Source: Mycolicibacterium sp. BiH015 (GTDB taxonomy: Bacteria > Actinomycetota > Actinomycetes > Mycobacteriales > Mycobacteriaceae). Taken from it: a DNA stretch of 64,000 bases. Each line of letters opens with the position of its first letter. Position 1 is the stretch's first letter. Below the pieces are notes generated by a model. That model saw only the letters and a list, made by a program, of their open reading frames with translations, did no database searches and was not told the DNA's origin. The stretch covers positions 558,001 to 622,000 of the forward strand of contig NZ_JAQGCZ010000004.1 in NCBI RefSeq assembly GCF_027706845.1. Direction: 5' to 3'. The position numbers and the translations under genes were made by a program. Shown piece after piece: positions 45,111 through 53,534 of this stretch.

Positions 45111-46661
45111 CTGACGACCTCGCGAGAAGCCGAGACGCTCGCCACGGACGTCCTCGTGATCGGCGGCGGCCCTGCCGGGACGTGGGCGGCGATCAAGGCA
45201 CGCGAGGCCGGCGCCGACGTCGTCCTCGCGGACAAGGGCTACACCGGCGCCAGCGGGGCCACCGCGTCCGCGGGTACCGGTGTCTGGTACGTCGACGACG
45301 TTCCTGAGCTTCGCGAGGCGGCAATGGCCAAGCGGGAGAAGCTCGGCGCCGGACTCACCGACCGGGGCTGGATGTCGCGGGTGCTCGACGACACGATCGT
45401 GCGGATGGACGAGCTGGCCCGCATGCAGCGCTACCCGTTCCCTGTCGACAGCGAAGGCCGCCAGATCCGCGAGGACCTGCAGGGCCCGGAGTACATGCGC
45501 CGGCAGCGGATCCGGCTGCAACGCCTCGGCGTCCGCATCCTGGACCACACGCCCGCGCTGCATCTGCTCGCCGACCGTGACGGTACGGTGTCGGGCGCTG
45601 TGGCGGTGCGCCGCGGAGACGGCACGCGGATACGGATCACGGCGGGCGCGGTGGTGCTGGCAGCCGGCGGGTGTGCGTTCCAGTCCAAGACGATGGGATG
45701 CGACACCGACACCGGCGACGGCGCGCTGATGGCCGCCGAAGCCGGCGCGGTGCTCTCCGGCATGGAATTCTCGTGCGCCTATGCGCTGGCGCCCAAAGAC
45801 ACGTCGATGACGAAGAACGCCTACTACGCCTGGGCGACGTTCTATCGCGCCGATGGCTCCTTTCTGGAGGCGCCCGGCGCCACCAAGGACCGCACGCTGA
45901 TCGCACAGACGCTGCTCGACGAGCCGGTCTACGCGCGCCTGGACCGGGCTCCCGCGGGCGACCGCGCGCTGATGCGGACAGGTCAGCCGAACTTCTTCCT
46001 GACCTTCGACCGGCTCGGCATCGACCCCTTCACCGAGCTCTTCGAGATCACCCTGCTGTGCGAGGGCACGGTCCGCGGCACCGGTGGCGTGCGGATCGCC
46101 GGAAATGACTGCGCCACAGATGTTCCCGGGCTGTTCGCGGCCGGGGACACCGCGACCCGCCAGCTCGTCGCCGGTGCCTACACCGGCGGCGGCGCACACA
46201 ACGCATCGTGGGCGGCCTGCTCGGGCGCCTGGGCGGGGCGCGGCGCCGCCGACTTCGCGCACACGCGGGGGCGCCCGCCGAGCCGTCTCGCCGACGTCGG
46301 CGGCATCGGCGTCAACCGCGCGGCGCTACCCGAGATCCAGCGTCTGACAACCGCTTACGACATCAACTACCTGCGCCACGCCGACCGGCTGGCGCCGGCG
46401 CTGGCCGACCTCGACGAGCTCTGGAATGCAGCGCGTTGCGGATCGGGTCTGGCCGAACGCGAGACCGCAGCGATGCTCGCCCACAGCCGCTGGATGTATC
46501 ACGCCGCACTGCACCGCACCGAAAGCCGCGGCATGCACCGCAGATTCGACTTCCCAGATCAGGACCCGGGCCAACAGCACCGTCTCGTCACAGGTGGCCT
46601 GGACGATCTGTGGACCATGCCCGAACCGCGGTGGCTGGACGACCGGAAGCGCGCCGCATGA
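45111..46661 (+). CDS. AprA/fumarate-reductase-like flavoprotein, CTG start likely (516 aa)
   Basis: FAD flavoprotein of the succinate dehydrogenase/fumarate reductase/APS reductase class. FAD motif VLVIGGGPAGTWAAIKA near residue 16, GASGATASAG, and the C-terminal AAGDTATRQLVAGAYTGGGA. No ATG/GTG/TTG fits the N-terminus: GTG 45051 has no ribosome site and adds 20 Arg-rich residues, whereas GGGAAGG (45096-45102) stands 8 bases before CTG 45111, which reads as (M)TTSREAETLATDVLVIGGG. So a CTG start or a lost ATG is proposed. The stop overlaps the ferredoxin ATG (ATGA). As in APS reductase (AprAB) the pair could be an electron-transferring oxidoreductase of sulfur compounds; this rests on the ferredoxin partner and sulfurtransferase neighbours. 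Confidence 0.82.
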   Translation: MTTSREAETLATDVLVIGGGPAGTWAAIKAREAGADVVLADKGYTGASGATASAGTGVWYVDDVPELREAAMAKREKLGAGLTDRGWMSRVLDDTIVRMDELARMQRYPFPVDSEGRQIREDLQGPEYMRRQRIRLQRLGVRILDHTPALHLLADRDGTVSGAVAVRRGDGTRIRITAGAVVLAAGGCAFQSKTMGCDTDTGDGALMAAEAGAVLSGMEFSCAYALAPKDTSMTKNAYYAWATFYRADGSFLEAPGATKDRTLIAQTLLDEPVYARLDRAPAGDRALMRTGQPNFFLTFDRLGIDPFTELFEITLLCEGTVRGTGGVRIAGNDCATDVPGLFAAGDTATRQLVAGAYTGGGAHNASWAACSGAWAGRGAADFAHTRGRPPSRLADVGGIGVNRAALPEIQRLTTAYDINYLRHADRLAPALADLDELWNAARCGSGLAERETAAMLAHSRWMYHAALHRTESRGMHRRFDFPDQDPGQQHRLVTGGLDDLWTMPEPRWLDDRKRAA

Positions 46662-46990
46662 TCGAGATCGTCGACGGCGACCGGTGCATCACGTGTGACA
46701 AGTGCATCGAGGTGTGCCCCACCCGGGTCTTCGACCGGGGCGAGGACGGCATCCCGGTGATCGCCAGGCACGACAGCTGTCAGACCTGCTTTCAGTGCGA
46801 GGCGTACTGTCCGGTCGATGCGCTGTTCGTCGCACCGCTCGTGCATCCGGCGCCCGAGGATTCGCGCTTCCGCGATGCCGATGCGCTTCGGGAGGAAGGT
46901 TTGATCGGCGGCTACCGCGCGGTGCTCGGCTGGGGCAAGGGCCGCTCACTCGGTGCCCGCACCGCGCTGCAACCTCAACAGCCGCAGTAG
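46658..46990 (+). CDS. AprB-like 2x[4Fe-4S] ferredoxin (110 aa)
   Basis: Small iron-sulfur electron carrier with two complete [4Fe-4S] motifs: CITCDKCIEVCP (about residues 10-21) and CQTCFQCEAYCP (about 41-52), followed by a C-terminal extension of about 55 residues, including GLIGGYRAVLGWGKGRS, as in AprB-type subunits. ATG 46658 overlaps the flavoprotein stop, so the two subunits are coupled. Convergent with the MFS gene (stops one base apart). Confidence 0.88.
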   Translation: MIEIVDGDRCITCDKCIEVCPTRVFDRGEDGIPVIARHDSCQTCFQCEAYCPVDALFVAPLVHPAPEDSRFRDADALREEGLIGGYRAVLGWGKGRSLGARTALQPQQPQ

Positions 46991-46991
46991 A

Positions 46992-48302
46992 TCACGGTTT
47001 CGGGTCATCCCGGTCGTACTCGCGGAACGACGGTGTTCGTCGCACGAACACCCAGATGACGAGAAGCATCGCCACCCCGCCCGCGACCAGCGGGCTCCAG
47101 ATCGCGAACGCGCTGGCGACCGCGCCGGTCACCACGTCGCCGACGCGGGGACCGCCGGCGACGATGATCGAGAAGATGCTCTGCACCCGACCACGCAACA
47201 CGTCGGGTACCGCGGCCTGCAGGATCGCGCCACGGAAGATGGCCGAAACCCCGTCGGCCGCACCACCGACGGCCAGGGTGATCGCCAGGGCGACGATCGC
47301 GGGAGTGTTGGTGGCGTGCTGCGAAGGCCAGATGACTGCGGCCAGCAGGATGACGCCCGCGATCGCGATCGTCGCGGCATACAGGTAGGACACCACGACG
47401 ATCGCCGCGCCCTGGCGCCGCACACCGCCCGTCCACCCGGAGAACAGCGAGATGAACATCGCGCCCGCAGCGAATGACGCGGACAGCACGCCCACCGTCG
47501 TGACTCCGCCGCCCAGCGTCACCGCACCCAGCGCCGGGTAGAGCACGCGAGGCTGCGCGAGGGCCATCGCGAACAGATCGATCGTCAGCGCGAAGCGAAT
47601 GTTGGCCGCGCGCCGCAGATAACCCAAGCCCTCGCGGACCGCGCGCAGCGCGCCGACGGAGGCGGCCTGCGCCTCGTCGAGCGGACGCAGCGCCGGCAGC
47701 GCCCACACGCCGAGGAACGCCGCGGTGTGCAGCACCGCGTCCATCAGAAACGCGGCCTGGAAACCTCCCACACCGACCGCGGCGGCGGCCAGGAGAGGGC
47801 CCAGCGTGGCCATCAGTCCGACGTTGATGCCGTTGAGCGCACCGGCGGCGGGCAGGAGCTCCCGCGGTAGGAGCCGCGGCACGATGGCGCGCCTGGTGAT
47901 TCCGCCGACCGTACCCGCCACCGAGTTGACCGTCGCGGCGGCATACAACAGCCACAGCAATGTGCCACCCACCCAGGCGTGGACCGTCAGGACGATGATC
48001 GCGACCCACGAGACCACCGACGCGATCATCGCGACCCACCGGCGGTCGAAGCGGTCGGCCAGCGTGCCGCCGTAGAGGCCGAGAACGATCATGGGCGCCA
48101 ACGCGATCCCGGCGATCAGCGACACCGCGAACGTCGACGACGTGAGTGCGTACACCTGCAGGGAGACCGTAACGACCGTCATCTCCTGGCCGATGCTGCC
48201 CAGCGCCGTCCCGAACCACAGCCGCCCGTAGGCGCGACTGTGCCGGAACGGGCTGAGGTCCAGCAGCAGGCGGCGGCCGGTACGTTCGGCGGGCGGTGTC
48301 AC
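46992..48302 (-). CDS. MFS transporter (EntS-like, 436 aa)
   Basis: Major facilitator of the MFS_3/EntS type with 12 predicted helices. The motif YGGTLADRFDRRW between helices 2 and 3 is the MFS signature loop. GTG 48302 overlaps the sulfurtransferase stop as GTGA, so the two are coupled; an exporter or importer of sulfur compounds (thiosulfate, cyanide/thiocyanate product) is a possible reading. It has no C-terminal ABM domain, unlike the transporter at 13296. Confidence 0.85.
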   Translation of the reverse strand: MTPPAERTGRRLLLDLSPFRHSRAYGRLWFGTALGSIGQEMTVVTVSLQVYALTSSTFAVSLIAGIALAPMIVLGLYGGTLADRFDRRWVAMIASVVSWVAIIVLTVHAWVGGTLLWLLYAAATVNSVAGTVGGITRRAIVPRLLPRELLPAAGALNGINVGLMATLGPLLAAAAVGVGGFQAAFLMDAVLHTAAFLGVWALPALRPLDEAQAASVGALRAVREGLGYLRRAANIRFALTIDLFAMALAQPRVLYPALGAVTLGGGVTTVGVLSASFAAGAMFISLFSGWTGGVRRQGAAIVVVSYLYAATIAIAGVILLAAVIWPSQHATNTPAIVALAITLAVGGAADGVSAIFRGAILQAAVPDVLRGRVQSIFSIIVAGGPRVGDVVTGAVASAFAIWSPLVAGGVAMLLVIWVFVRRTPSFREYDRDDPKP

Positions 48303-49129
48303 CGCACGAGGACGCGGGACGGATCCGCGGTCCACTCGGACGCCGAGCCGACATACAGGCGGGCCCGGACGCCGAGCACGGACAGCACTAAAACCTCGAG
48401 CGCGGCGGACACGCCGGTGCTGCAGTAGGCCGCCGGTTCCGCGCCGGCGCTGATGCCGATCGCAGCGAAGCGTTCCCGCAACTGGTCGTCGGGAAGCAGA
48501 AAGCCTGCGGCGTCGAAGAATTCGGCGACGGGTGCGCTTCGAGCACCAGGAATATGGCCCGCGCCCGCATCGGTGGGGTGGGAGAATTTGATCGCGGGCC
48601 GGGCGTCGAGGAGCAGGCCTCGGGCGGCGAACGACGGGACCTCCTCGACCTCGACAACGGGCAACCCGCCGGGCCGGATCACGAAGTCGCTCTCGGGTCG
48701 ATCGTCGAGATCCCCGGACACGAGGTCACCGGTCCATCCGTCGATGCCCCCGTCGAGCACGCGGACCGACTCGACGCCTGCCCACTTCAGCAGCCACCAC
48801 GCACGGGCGGGCGCGGGGGAGCGGGCGGCGCCGTAGACGACGACGGGCGTGGTGATGTCGACACCCCAGCGCCGCACCGTCTTCTCGAACTCGGTGACGC
48901 CTGGGAGTGGACGCCTCCCATTGCGGCCTGTGCTCACCCCCGCGAGGTCGGCGTCGACGTCGACGAACACCGCGCCGGGAAGGTGGCCGGCCAGGTAGGC
49001 ATCACGATCGGCGTGGTCGGCCGGCATCACGTGGCGGACATCGAGTAGAACCGTGTCGGGGCGCCGGATGAGCCACGCCTGTAGCTCCGCAGGCCCGATC
49101 AGGTGGGCGCTGCGTGCCGCGTCGCTCAT
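48299..49129 (-). CDS. Sulfurtransferase, two rhodanese domains (276 aa)
   Basis: Thiosulfate/3-mercaptopyruvate sulfurtransferase type. The N-terminal rhodanese domain (1-130) is inactive: the catalytic loop reads VYGAARSPAPARAWW without Cys. The C-terminal domain has the active Cys in AYCSTGVSAALEVL (about 235). Domain inactivation of the first half is normal. ATG 49129 has AAGGAGG 6 bases upstream. Divergent from a second sulfurtransferase at 49358 across a 228-bp AT-rich leader. Confidence 0.9.
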   Translation of the reverse strand: MSDAARSAHLIGPAELQAWLIRRPDTVLLDVRHVMPADHADRDAYLAGHLPGAVFVDVDADLAGVSTGRNGRRPLPGVTEFEKTVRRWGVDITTPVVVYGAARSPAPARAWWLLKWAGVESVRVLDGGIDGWTGDLVSGDLDDRPESDFVIRPGGLPVVEVEEVPSFAARGLLLDARPAIKFSHPTDAGAGHIPGARSAPVAEFFDAAGFLLPDDQLRERFAAIGISAGAEPAAYCSTGVSAALEVLVLSVLGVRARLYVGSASEWTADPSRVLVR

Positions 49130-49357
49130 GTATGTCCTCCTTCGTCGGTCACGAATTATGTTTCATAACATTGCGACAGGTCGACCGGACCGAGAAAAAC
49201 TACGCATGACGCAAAGTCTGCTGCCGCAGCTTACGGCGGGTATCGGTATTTATTCTCGCGGTAAGAGAAATTATGGACGGCCCCGCCGGCGGCTTTTAAT
49301 GTGCTTGTCAGACAACAGTTTTTGTATCAAATCGCGTTGTAACAAAGGGCCTGCCAC
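49130..49357. promoter_or_regulatory. Divergent AT-rich leader between the two sulfurtransferase genes
   Basis: This 228-bp gap is clearly AT-richer than the surroundings and must serve promoters in both directions. Inverted repeats seen: TTATG-TTT-CATAA (49156-49168) close to the minus-strand gene, and TTCTC-GCGGTAA-GAGAA (49253-49269) near its middle. A GC-rich CCGCCGGCGG followed by CTTTTAA (about 49282-49299) resembles a weak attenuator. A Cys-rich small ORF overlaps the end. I found no match to a known riboswitch by eye. Confidence 0.55.
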
Positions 49358-49367
49358 ATGTCACTGA
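49299..49367 (+). CDS. Cys-rich upstream small ORF (22 codons)
   Basis: Reads M-C-L-S-D-N-S-F-C-I-K-S-R-C-N-K-G-P-A-T-C-H, four Cys in 22 codons, and ends at TGA 49365-49367, overlapping the start of the sulfurtransferase gene in another frame. A GGCGG lies about 8 bases upstream. In mycobacteria, short Cys-codon-rich leader ORFs act as cysteine-responsive attenuators of sulfur operons, so this is a candidate. It could also be the end of a longer frame from ATG 49206. The Cys codons are not tandem, which weakens the case. Confidence 0.4.
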   Translation: MCLSDNSFCIKSRCNKGPATCH

Positions 49368-50200
49368 TCACCCGCAGCGTGATCTCCGTCGAGGATCTCG
49401 ATGGCAGTCTCGACGACCCCAACCTGGCGGTCATCGAGATCTACGCCAGTGCGCCGGATCAGCCGGTCATCCCGGGCGCGCGCGCCGTTTTCTGGAAGGA
49501 CCTTGCGTGGCATCCGCTCGAGCGTGAGCTGGCCACCGGAGAGGAATTGTCGGAACGGCTGTTCGCCCTCGGCGCCGGGGAGGGCTCCCGGATCGTCCTT
49601 GCCGGCGATCCGACCCAGTTCGCCGCTTATGTGCTGTGGACGCTGCGGGTGCGTGGCTATGAGGACATCGCCTACCTCGACGGCGGACTCGAAGCGTGGC
49701 GGGCGGCCGGCCTGCGGACGGGCGGCGCCGTGGACCGCATCGCCCCCACCTCGCCGCTGCCCGTGCCGGCACCGACCGCCGAGCATGATCGGCTACGCAT
49801 CGGCCGCGACGACGTCCGCGCCCTGCTGGGTCGCGACGATGTGCTGATCCTCGACTACCGCACGCCCGAGGAGTACAGCGGCGCCCGTGTCAGCGGTCCC
49901 AACGCGCCCATCGACCATGGCGCGGAACGCCACGGCCGCATCCCCGGTGCCAAGCATCTGTTCTTCCGTGACCTGCTCGACGAGCACGGGCGGCTTCGGG
50001 ATCGCGCGGACCTGAAGCGGCTCGTCGACGAGAAGGTCGGCGACACACCGGCTGTGATCGTCAACTACTGCCGGCTGTCGCACCGGTCGACGCTGGGCTG
50101 GATCGCGCTGTCGGAGGTGCTGGGCTACGACAACGTCCGCGTCTACGACGGCTCATGGACTGAATGGGGAAGCATCGTCGGCTTCCCGGTAGAGCGCTAG
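49358..50200 (+). CDS. Sulfurtransferase, two rhodanese domains (280 aa)
   Basis: Second sulfurtransferase, not a close paralogue of the one at 48299. Inactive N-terminal domain (LAGDPTQFAAYVLWTLRV in place of a Cys loop), active C-terminal domain with Cys in VNYCRLSHRSTLGW (about 235). The residues after Cys (RLSHRS) differ from classical rhodanese CRxGx[T/R], so the sulfur donor is open. ATG 49358 has AAAGGG 8 bases upstream. First gene of the + strand sulfur operon; 9 bp before the monooxygenase. Confidence 0.88.
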   Translation: MSLITRSVISVEDLDGSLDDPNLAVIEIYASAPDQPVIPGARAVFWKDLAWHPLERELATGEELSERLFALGAGEGSRIVLAGDPTQFAAYVLWTLRVRGYEDIAYLDGGLEAWRAAGLRTGGAVDRIAPTSPLPVPAPTAEHDRLRIGRDDVRALLGRDDVLILDYRTPEEYSGARVSGPNAPIDHGAERHGRIPGAKHLFFRDLLDEHGRLRDRADLKRLVDEKVGDTPAVIVNYCRLSHRSTLGWIALSEVLGYDNVRVYDGSWTEWGSIVGFPVER

Positions 50201-50209
50201 GAGACCGCA

Positions 50210-51619
50210 ATGACCTTCCCACACGACTCGATCACCCTGAACCTCAACCTCATTCCGGGCGGGGTGTTCCCGGGCGCCTGGCGCGCTCCCAGGGCGAGCG
50301 CAGCGACGGGAGAGACTTCCGACGGTGACGCCCAGCAGTACAGCAGCCTCGAGCACTACATCGAGGTCGCCAAGATCGCCGAGCGTGGCAAATTCGACGC
50401 CGTCTTCTTGGCCGACACGCCGGTGTGGCGCTACCGCGGTGAGTACCGGCCGTTCCGCGGCCTCGACCCGACGCTCGCGTTCGCCGCCGTCGCGCAGCAC
50501 ACCAGCCATATCGGACTGGTGGCCACCGGTTCGAGCTCGTACAACTCGGCCTACAACCTGGCTCGCCGCATCTCGACGCTGGACCACATCAGCAAGGGCC
50601 GTGCCGCATGGAACATCGTCGCCACCAACGGAGATGACGTCGCGCGCAACTTCGGCCGCGAACATGGGCTCGACCATGACGCCCGCTACCGGCGTGCCCA
50701 CGAGTTCGTCGAGGCCGTCATCGCGCTGTGGGACGGCTGGGCCGACGACGCCTGGGTCGCCGACCGCGAGACCGGAACCTACGTCGACGAGGCCCGTATC
50801 CGTGCCGTCGACTACACCGGTGAGTACGTCAACACCGCTGGGCCGCTTCCGCTCCCGCGTTCCCCGCAGGGCCACCCGGTACTGGTACAGGCCGGGTCGT
50901 CGCCGGACGGCATCGGTCTGGCATCGCGTTTCGCCGATGCCGTCTACACCGTGCAGCCGACCATCGAATCGGCGATCGCGTTCCGCAACACGGTGCGGGA
51001 GCAGGCCAAGGGTTGGGGCCGCAATCCCGACACCGTCCGGGTGCTGCCGGGCCTCATCACGCTGGTCGCCCCGACCGAGGCCGAGGCCCGTGCCCGTGAG
51101 ATCGAATTGCGCGAGCTACACACCGAGCGCTTCGCGATCAACGCGCTGGCGTTGCAGATCGGGGTCCCGGTGGAGGCATTGGACCTCGACAAGGAACTGC
51201 CGTGGGACCTCGTTCCCGCCGACGGCGAACTCGGCGCGTCCGGTGGACATTTCGCGGCGCTCATCGGCACCGCGCGCCGCGAGAAGTACACCGTCCGCCA
51301 GATCCTGGCTCGGCAGGGAGGCGGCCTGACGCACGTGACCGCGATCGGCTCGCCCGAGCAGGTGGCCGACCAGATCGAGACCTGGGTCCAGGCGGGCGCC
51401 TCCGACGGCTTCAACATCATGTCGGCCCAATTGCCCGATGTGGCCACCGCATTCGTGGACCACGTCGTTCCGCTGCTGCAGCGCAAGGGCATTTTCCGCA
51501 CCGAATACCCCGGGACGACATTGCGGGACACGCTCGGGCTCGAGCGTCCGGGCGACGGCTTCGACGAGCACCAGCCGGCACGGCGGATCCACAAGGTGGG
51601 GGAGGCAGCGTTCGGCTGA
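50210..51619 (+). CDS. NtaA/SnaA/DszA-family FMNH2-dependent monooxygenase (469 aa)
   Basis: Flavin-dependent LLM monooxygenase of the nitrilotriacetate/pristinamycin/dibenzothiophene-sulfone type, using FMNH2 from a separate reductase; several members cleave C-S bonds. Family segments: ERGKFDAVFLADTPVW (about 59-74), GRAAWNIVATNGDDVARNFG (about 131-150) and HPVLVQAGSSPDGIGLASR. In a loop where homologues have few residues, it carries RASAATGETSDG, encoded in part by a degenerate copy of the dispersed repeat (50291-50310). ATG 50210 follows TAGGAG. Next to a sulfurtransferase and ABC importer, a sulfur-source role is likely. Confidence 0.9.
   Translation: MTFPHDSITLNLNLIPGGVFPGAWRAPRASAATGETSDGDAQQYSSLEHYIEVAKIAERGKFDAVFLADTPVWRYRGEYRPFRGLDPTLAFAAVAQHTSHIGLVATGSSSYNSAYNLARRISTLDHISKGRAAWNIVATNGDDVARNFGREHGLDHDARYRRAHEFVEAVIALWDGWADDAWVADRETGTYVDEARIRAVDYTGEYVNTAGPLPLPRSPQGHPVLVQAGSSPDGIGLASRFADAVYTVQPTIESAIAFRNTVREQAKGWGRNPDTVRVLPGLITLVAPTEAEARAREIELRELHTERFAINALALQIGVPVEALDLDKELPWDLVPADGELGASGGHFAALIGTARREKYTVRQILARQGGGLTHVTAIGSPEQVADQIETWVQAGASDGFNIMSAQLPDVATAFVDHVVPLLQRKGIFRTEYPGTTLRDTLGLERPGDGFDEHQPARRIHKVGEAAFG
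50291..50310 (+). repeat. Degenerate copy of dispersed 20-bp element in the monooxygenase gene
   Basis: AGGGCGAGCGCAGCGACGGG, 18 of 20 identical to the reverse complement of the element at 18777 and 56920. It lies in the reading frame of the monooxygenase and adds a short Ala/Ser/Thr loop. Confidence 0.6.
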
Positions 51620-51635
51620 TGCCGTCGCGTTCTCT

Positions 51636-52673
51636 ATGACCGTCCTCGAGACTTCGCACACCAGCCTGCCCGGCGCGGATGCCGCGGTGGGCCAGGGTTA
51701 CGGGCGCACCTCGCCGCCCCGGCGAGCAGGCCGCTGGTCGAGTGCCGCTTTCCAGGCGCGCTATATCGCTGAGAAGCTGTTCGCCGCGGTGGTGGTGCTG
51801 TGGCTGGCCGCGTCGGCGGCGTTCCTGGCGGTGCATCTGTCACCGGGTGATCCCGTCACGCTGCTGATGGGCGAGTTCGACACTCCGGAACTGAGGGCAG
51901 CCATCGAGGCGCAGTGGGGCCTGGACAAGTCGTTGTTCGTGCAGTACATCGACTTCCTCACCCGGCTGGTGCACGGCGACTTCGGGACGTCTTACGTACA
52001 GCGAGTTCCGGTGAGCGACATCCTGTTCAGCCATCGTCTCGTCGCGAGCGCACAGCTCACCGGGGCGGCGACGCTGATCGCCGTCGTCGTGGCGCTGGCC
52101 GTCTCGGTGACGACCGCGGGCCGCAAAGGCGTCGCCACCCGCATCACCTACCTGGGGGAGTTGACCTTCGCGTCGATCCCGACGTTCTGGCTGGGCATCG
52201 TGTTCATCACCGTGCTGTCGTTCCAGCTGGGTCTGCTTCCCGTCGTGGGCGGAAGCAAGCTGGAGAACCTGATCTTGCCCAGTCTCACGCTGGGGCTGCC
52301 GCTGGCGGCGGTGCTGTCGCAGGTACTGCGCGAGGGCATCGAGCGGTCGCTCGAACAGCCCTACGCGGTGACGGCTCTCGCGCGCGGCATCTCGCCGTGG
52401 CAGCTGAAGATCCGGCACGGACTGCGGCACGCCCTCATCCCTGCGGCAACGCTGGCCGGCTGGTCGGTGGGCGGGATGCTCACCGGCACGGTCATCGTCG
52501 AGCAGGTCTTCGGCCGCTCGGGGATCGGGCAGGCCACCGTCGTCGCGGTGACGCGCCAGGACGTCCCGACTGTTCTCGGCATCACCCTGCTGGCTGTTGC
52601 GCTGTACGTGGCGGTCAACACCATCGTCGACATCGTGTACCTGTGGATCGACCCCCGGCTGCGGGTGCGTTAG
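51636..52673 (+). CDS. Peptide/nickel-type ABC transporter permease, DppB-like (345 aa)
   Basis: Inner-membrane component of a dipeptide/oligopeptide/nickel-type importer. Six helices, the N-terminal LSPGDPVTLLMGE typical of DppB, FLTRLVHGDFGTSYVQRVPV, and the EAA-type cytoplasmic loop YAVTALARGISPWQLKIRHGLRHA. ATG 51636, 16 bp after the monooxygenase stop. Abuts the second permease (TAG then ATG). Confidence 0.9.
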   Translation: MTVLETSHTSLPGADAAVGQGYGRTSPPRRAGRWSSAAFQARYIAEKLFAAVVVLWLAASAAFLAVHLSPGDPVTLLMGEFDTPELRAAIEAQWGLDKSLFVQYIDFLTRLVHGDFGTSYVQRVPVSDILFSHRLVASAQLTGAATLIAVVVALAVSVTTAGRKGVATRITYLGELTFASIPTFWLGIVFITVLSFQLGLLPVVGGSKLENLILPSLTLGLPLAAVLSQVLREGIERSLEQPYAVTALARGISPWQLKIRHGLRHALIPAATLAGWSVGGMLTGTVIVEQVFGRSGIGQATVVAVTRQDVPTVLGITLLAVALYVAVNTIVDIVYLWIDPRLRVR

Positions 52674-53534
52674 ATGGCAACGACTTTCGCATTTCCCGGG
52701 CGCTCGCTGTCCTCGGGCCTGACCGGATTCCGCAACGCGGGCCTGGTGATCGCCGCCACCATCCTGGCCCTACTGGTGCTGGCCGTCGTGTTTCCCGGCC
52801 TGTTCACCGGCCGCGACCCGCTGGCCAGTGACATGTCGAATGCCCTTGCGGCGCCGAGCTTCGAGCACATCTTCGGCACCGATCACCTGGGCCGCGACGT
52901 CTGGTCGCGGGTCGTGCACGGGGCGCGCTACTCCATCCTGATCGGCGTCGCCTCGACCGTCCTCGGTGTCGTCATCGGCGTGTTCTTCGGGCTCATCGCC
53001 GGAGTTTCGCACCGCCGCGTCGACGAAGGCATCTCCCGGGTGTTCGACGCCGTCGGCGCCTTTCCCGACCTGCTGTTCGCGCTGATGCTCATCACCCTGA
53101 CCGGGCCGGGAACCGGAAACGTGATCGCGGCCATCGCGATTGCGTCGGCACCACGATATGGACGCGTGGTGCGCGCCGAAACGCTGCGCGTGCGCGAATC
53201 CGACTACGTGGCGCAGTCCCGCTTGGCCATCGCGTCCGCGGCGCGTCGCACCGTCCGCCACGTTCTTCCCAACGCGCTCGGCACGGTGCCGGTGCTCGCA
53301 ACGCTCGGCATCGGCACCGCGATCATCGGCGCGGCCGGGCTCAGCTTCCTGGGCTTCGGGCCCACTCCTCCTCTGCCCGAATGGGGTTCGATGCTCTCGG
53401 ACGCACGGCAGGACCTGCGGGTCGCATGGTGGGTCGGCTTCTTCCCCGGCGTGTTCATCACCGTCACCGTGGTGAGCGTCTCGATCGTCGGCCGAAACCT
53501 GCAGCGCCGCTTCGAACGGAGGGCACAGTCATGA
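52674..53534 (+). CDS. Peptide/nickel-type ABC transporter permease, DppC-like (286 aa)
   Basis: Second permease of the importer. DppC features: FGTDHLGRDVWSRVVHGARYS (about 63-83), and the EAA loop YVAQSRLAIASAARRTVRHVLPNA, then AGLSFLGFGPTPPLPEWGSML. Starts with ATG directly after the DppB-like stop, and its TGA overlaps the next ATG (ATGA). These tight contacts show one transport operon. Confidence 0.92.
   Translation: MATTFAFPGRSLSSGLTGFRNAGLVIAATILALLVLAVVFPGLFTGRDPLASDMSNALAAPSFEHIFGTDHLGRDVWSRVVHGARYSILIGVASTVLGVVIGVFFGLIAGVSHRRVDEGISRVFDAVGAFPDLLFALMLITLTGPGTGNVIAAIAIASAPRYGRVVRAETLRVRESDYVAQSRLAIASAARRTVRHVLPNALGTVPVLATLGIGTAIIGAAGLSFLGFGPTPPLPEWGSMLSDARQDLRVAWWVGFFPGVFITVTVVSVSIVGRNLQRRFERRAQS

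Noticed and set aside
49210..49300. Tandem Cys codons (TGCTGC at 49219) as a polycysteine leader
   Set aside because: The frame is preceded by a stop at 49207-49209 with no start codon between, so it cannot be translated as a leader peptide.
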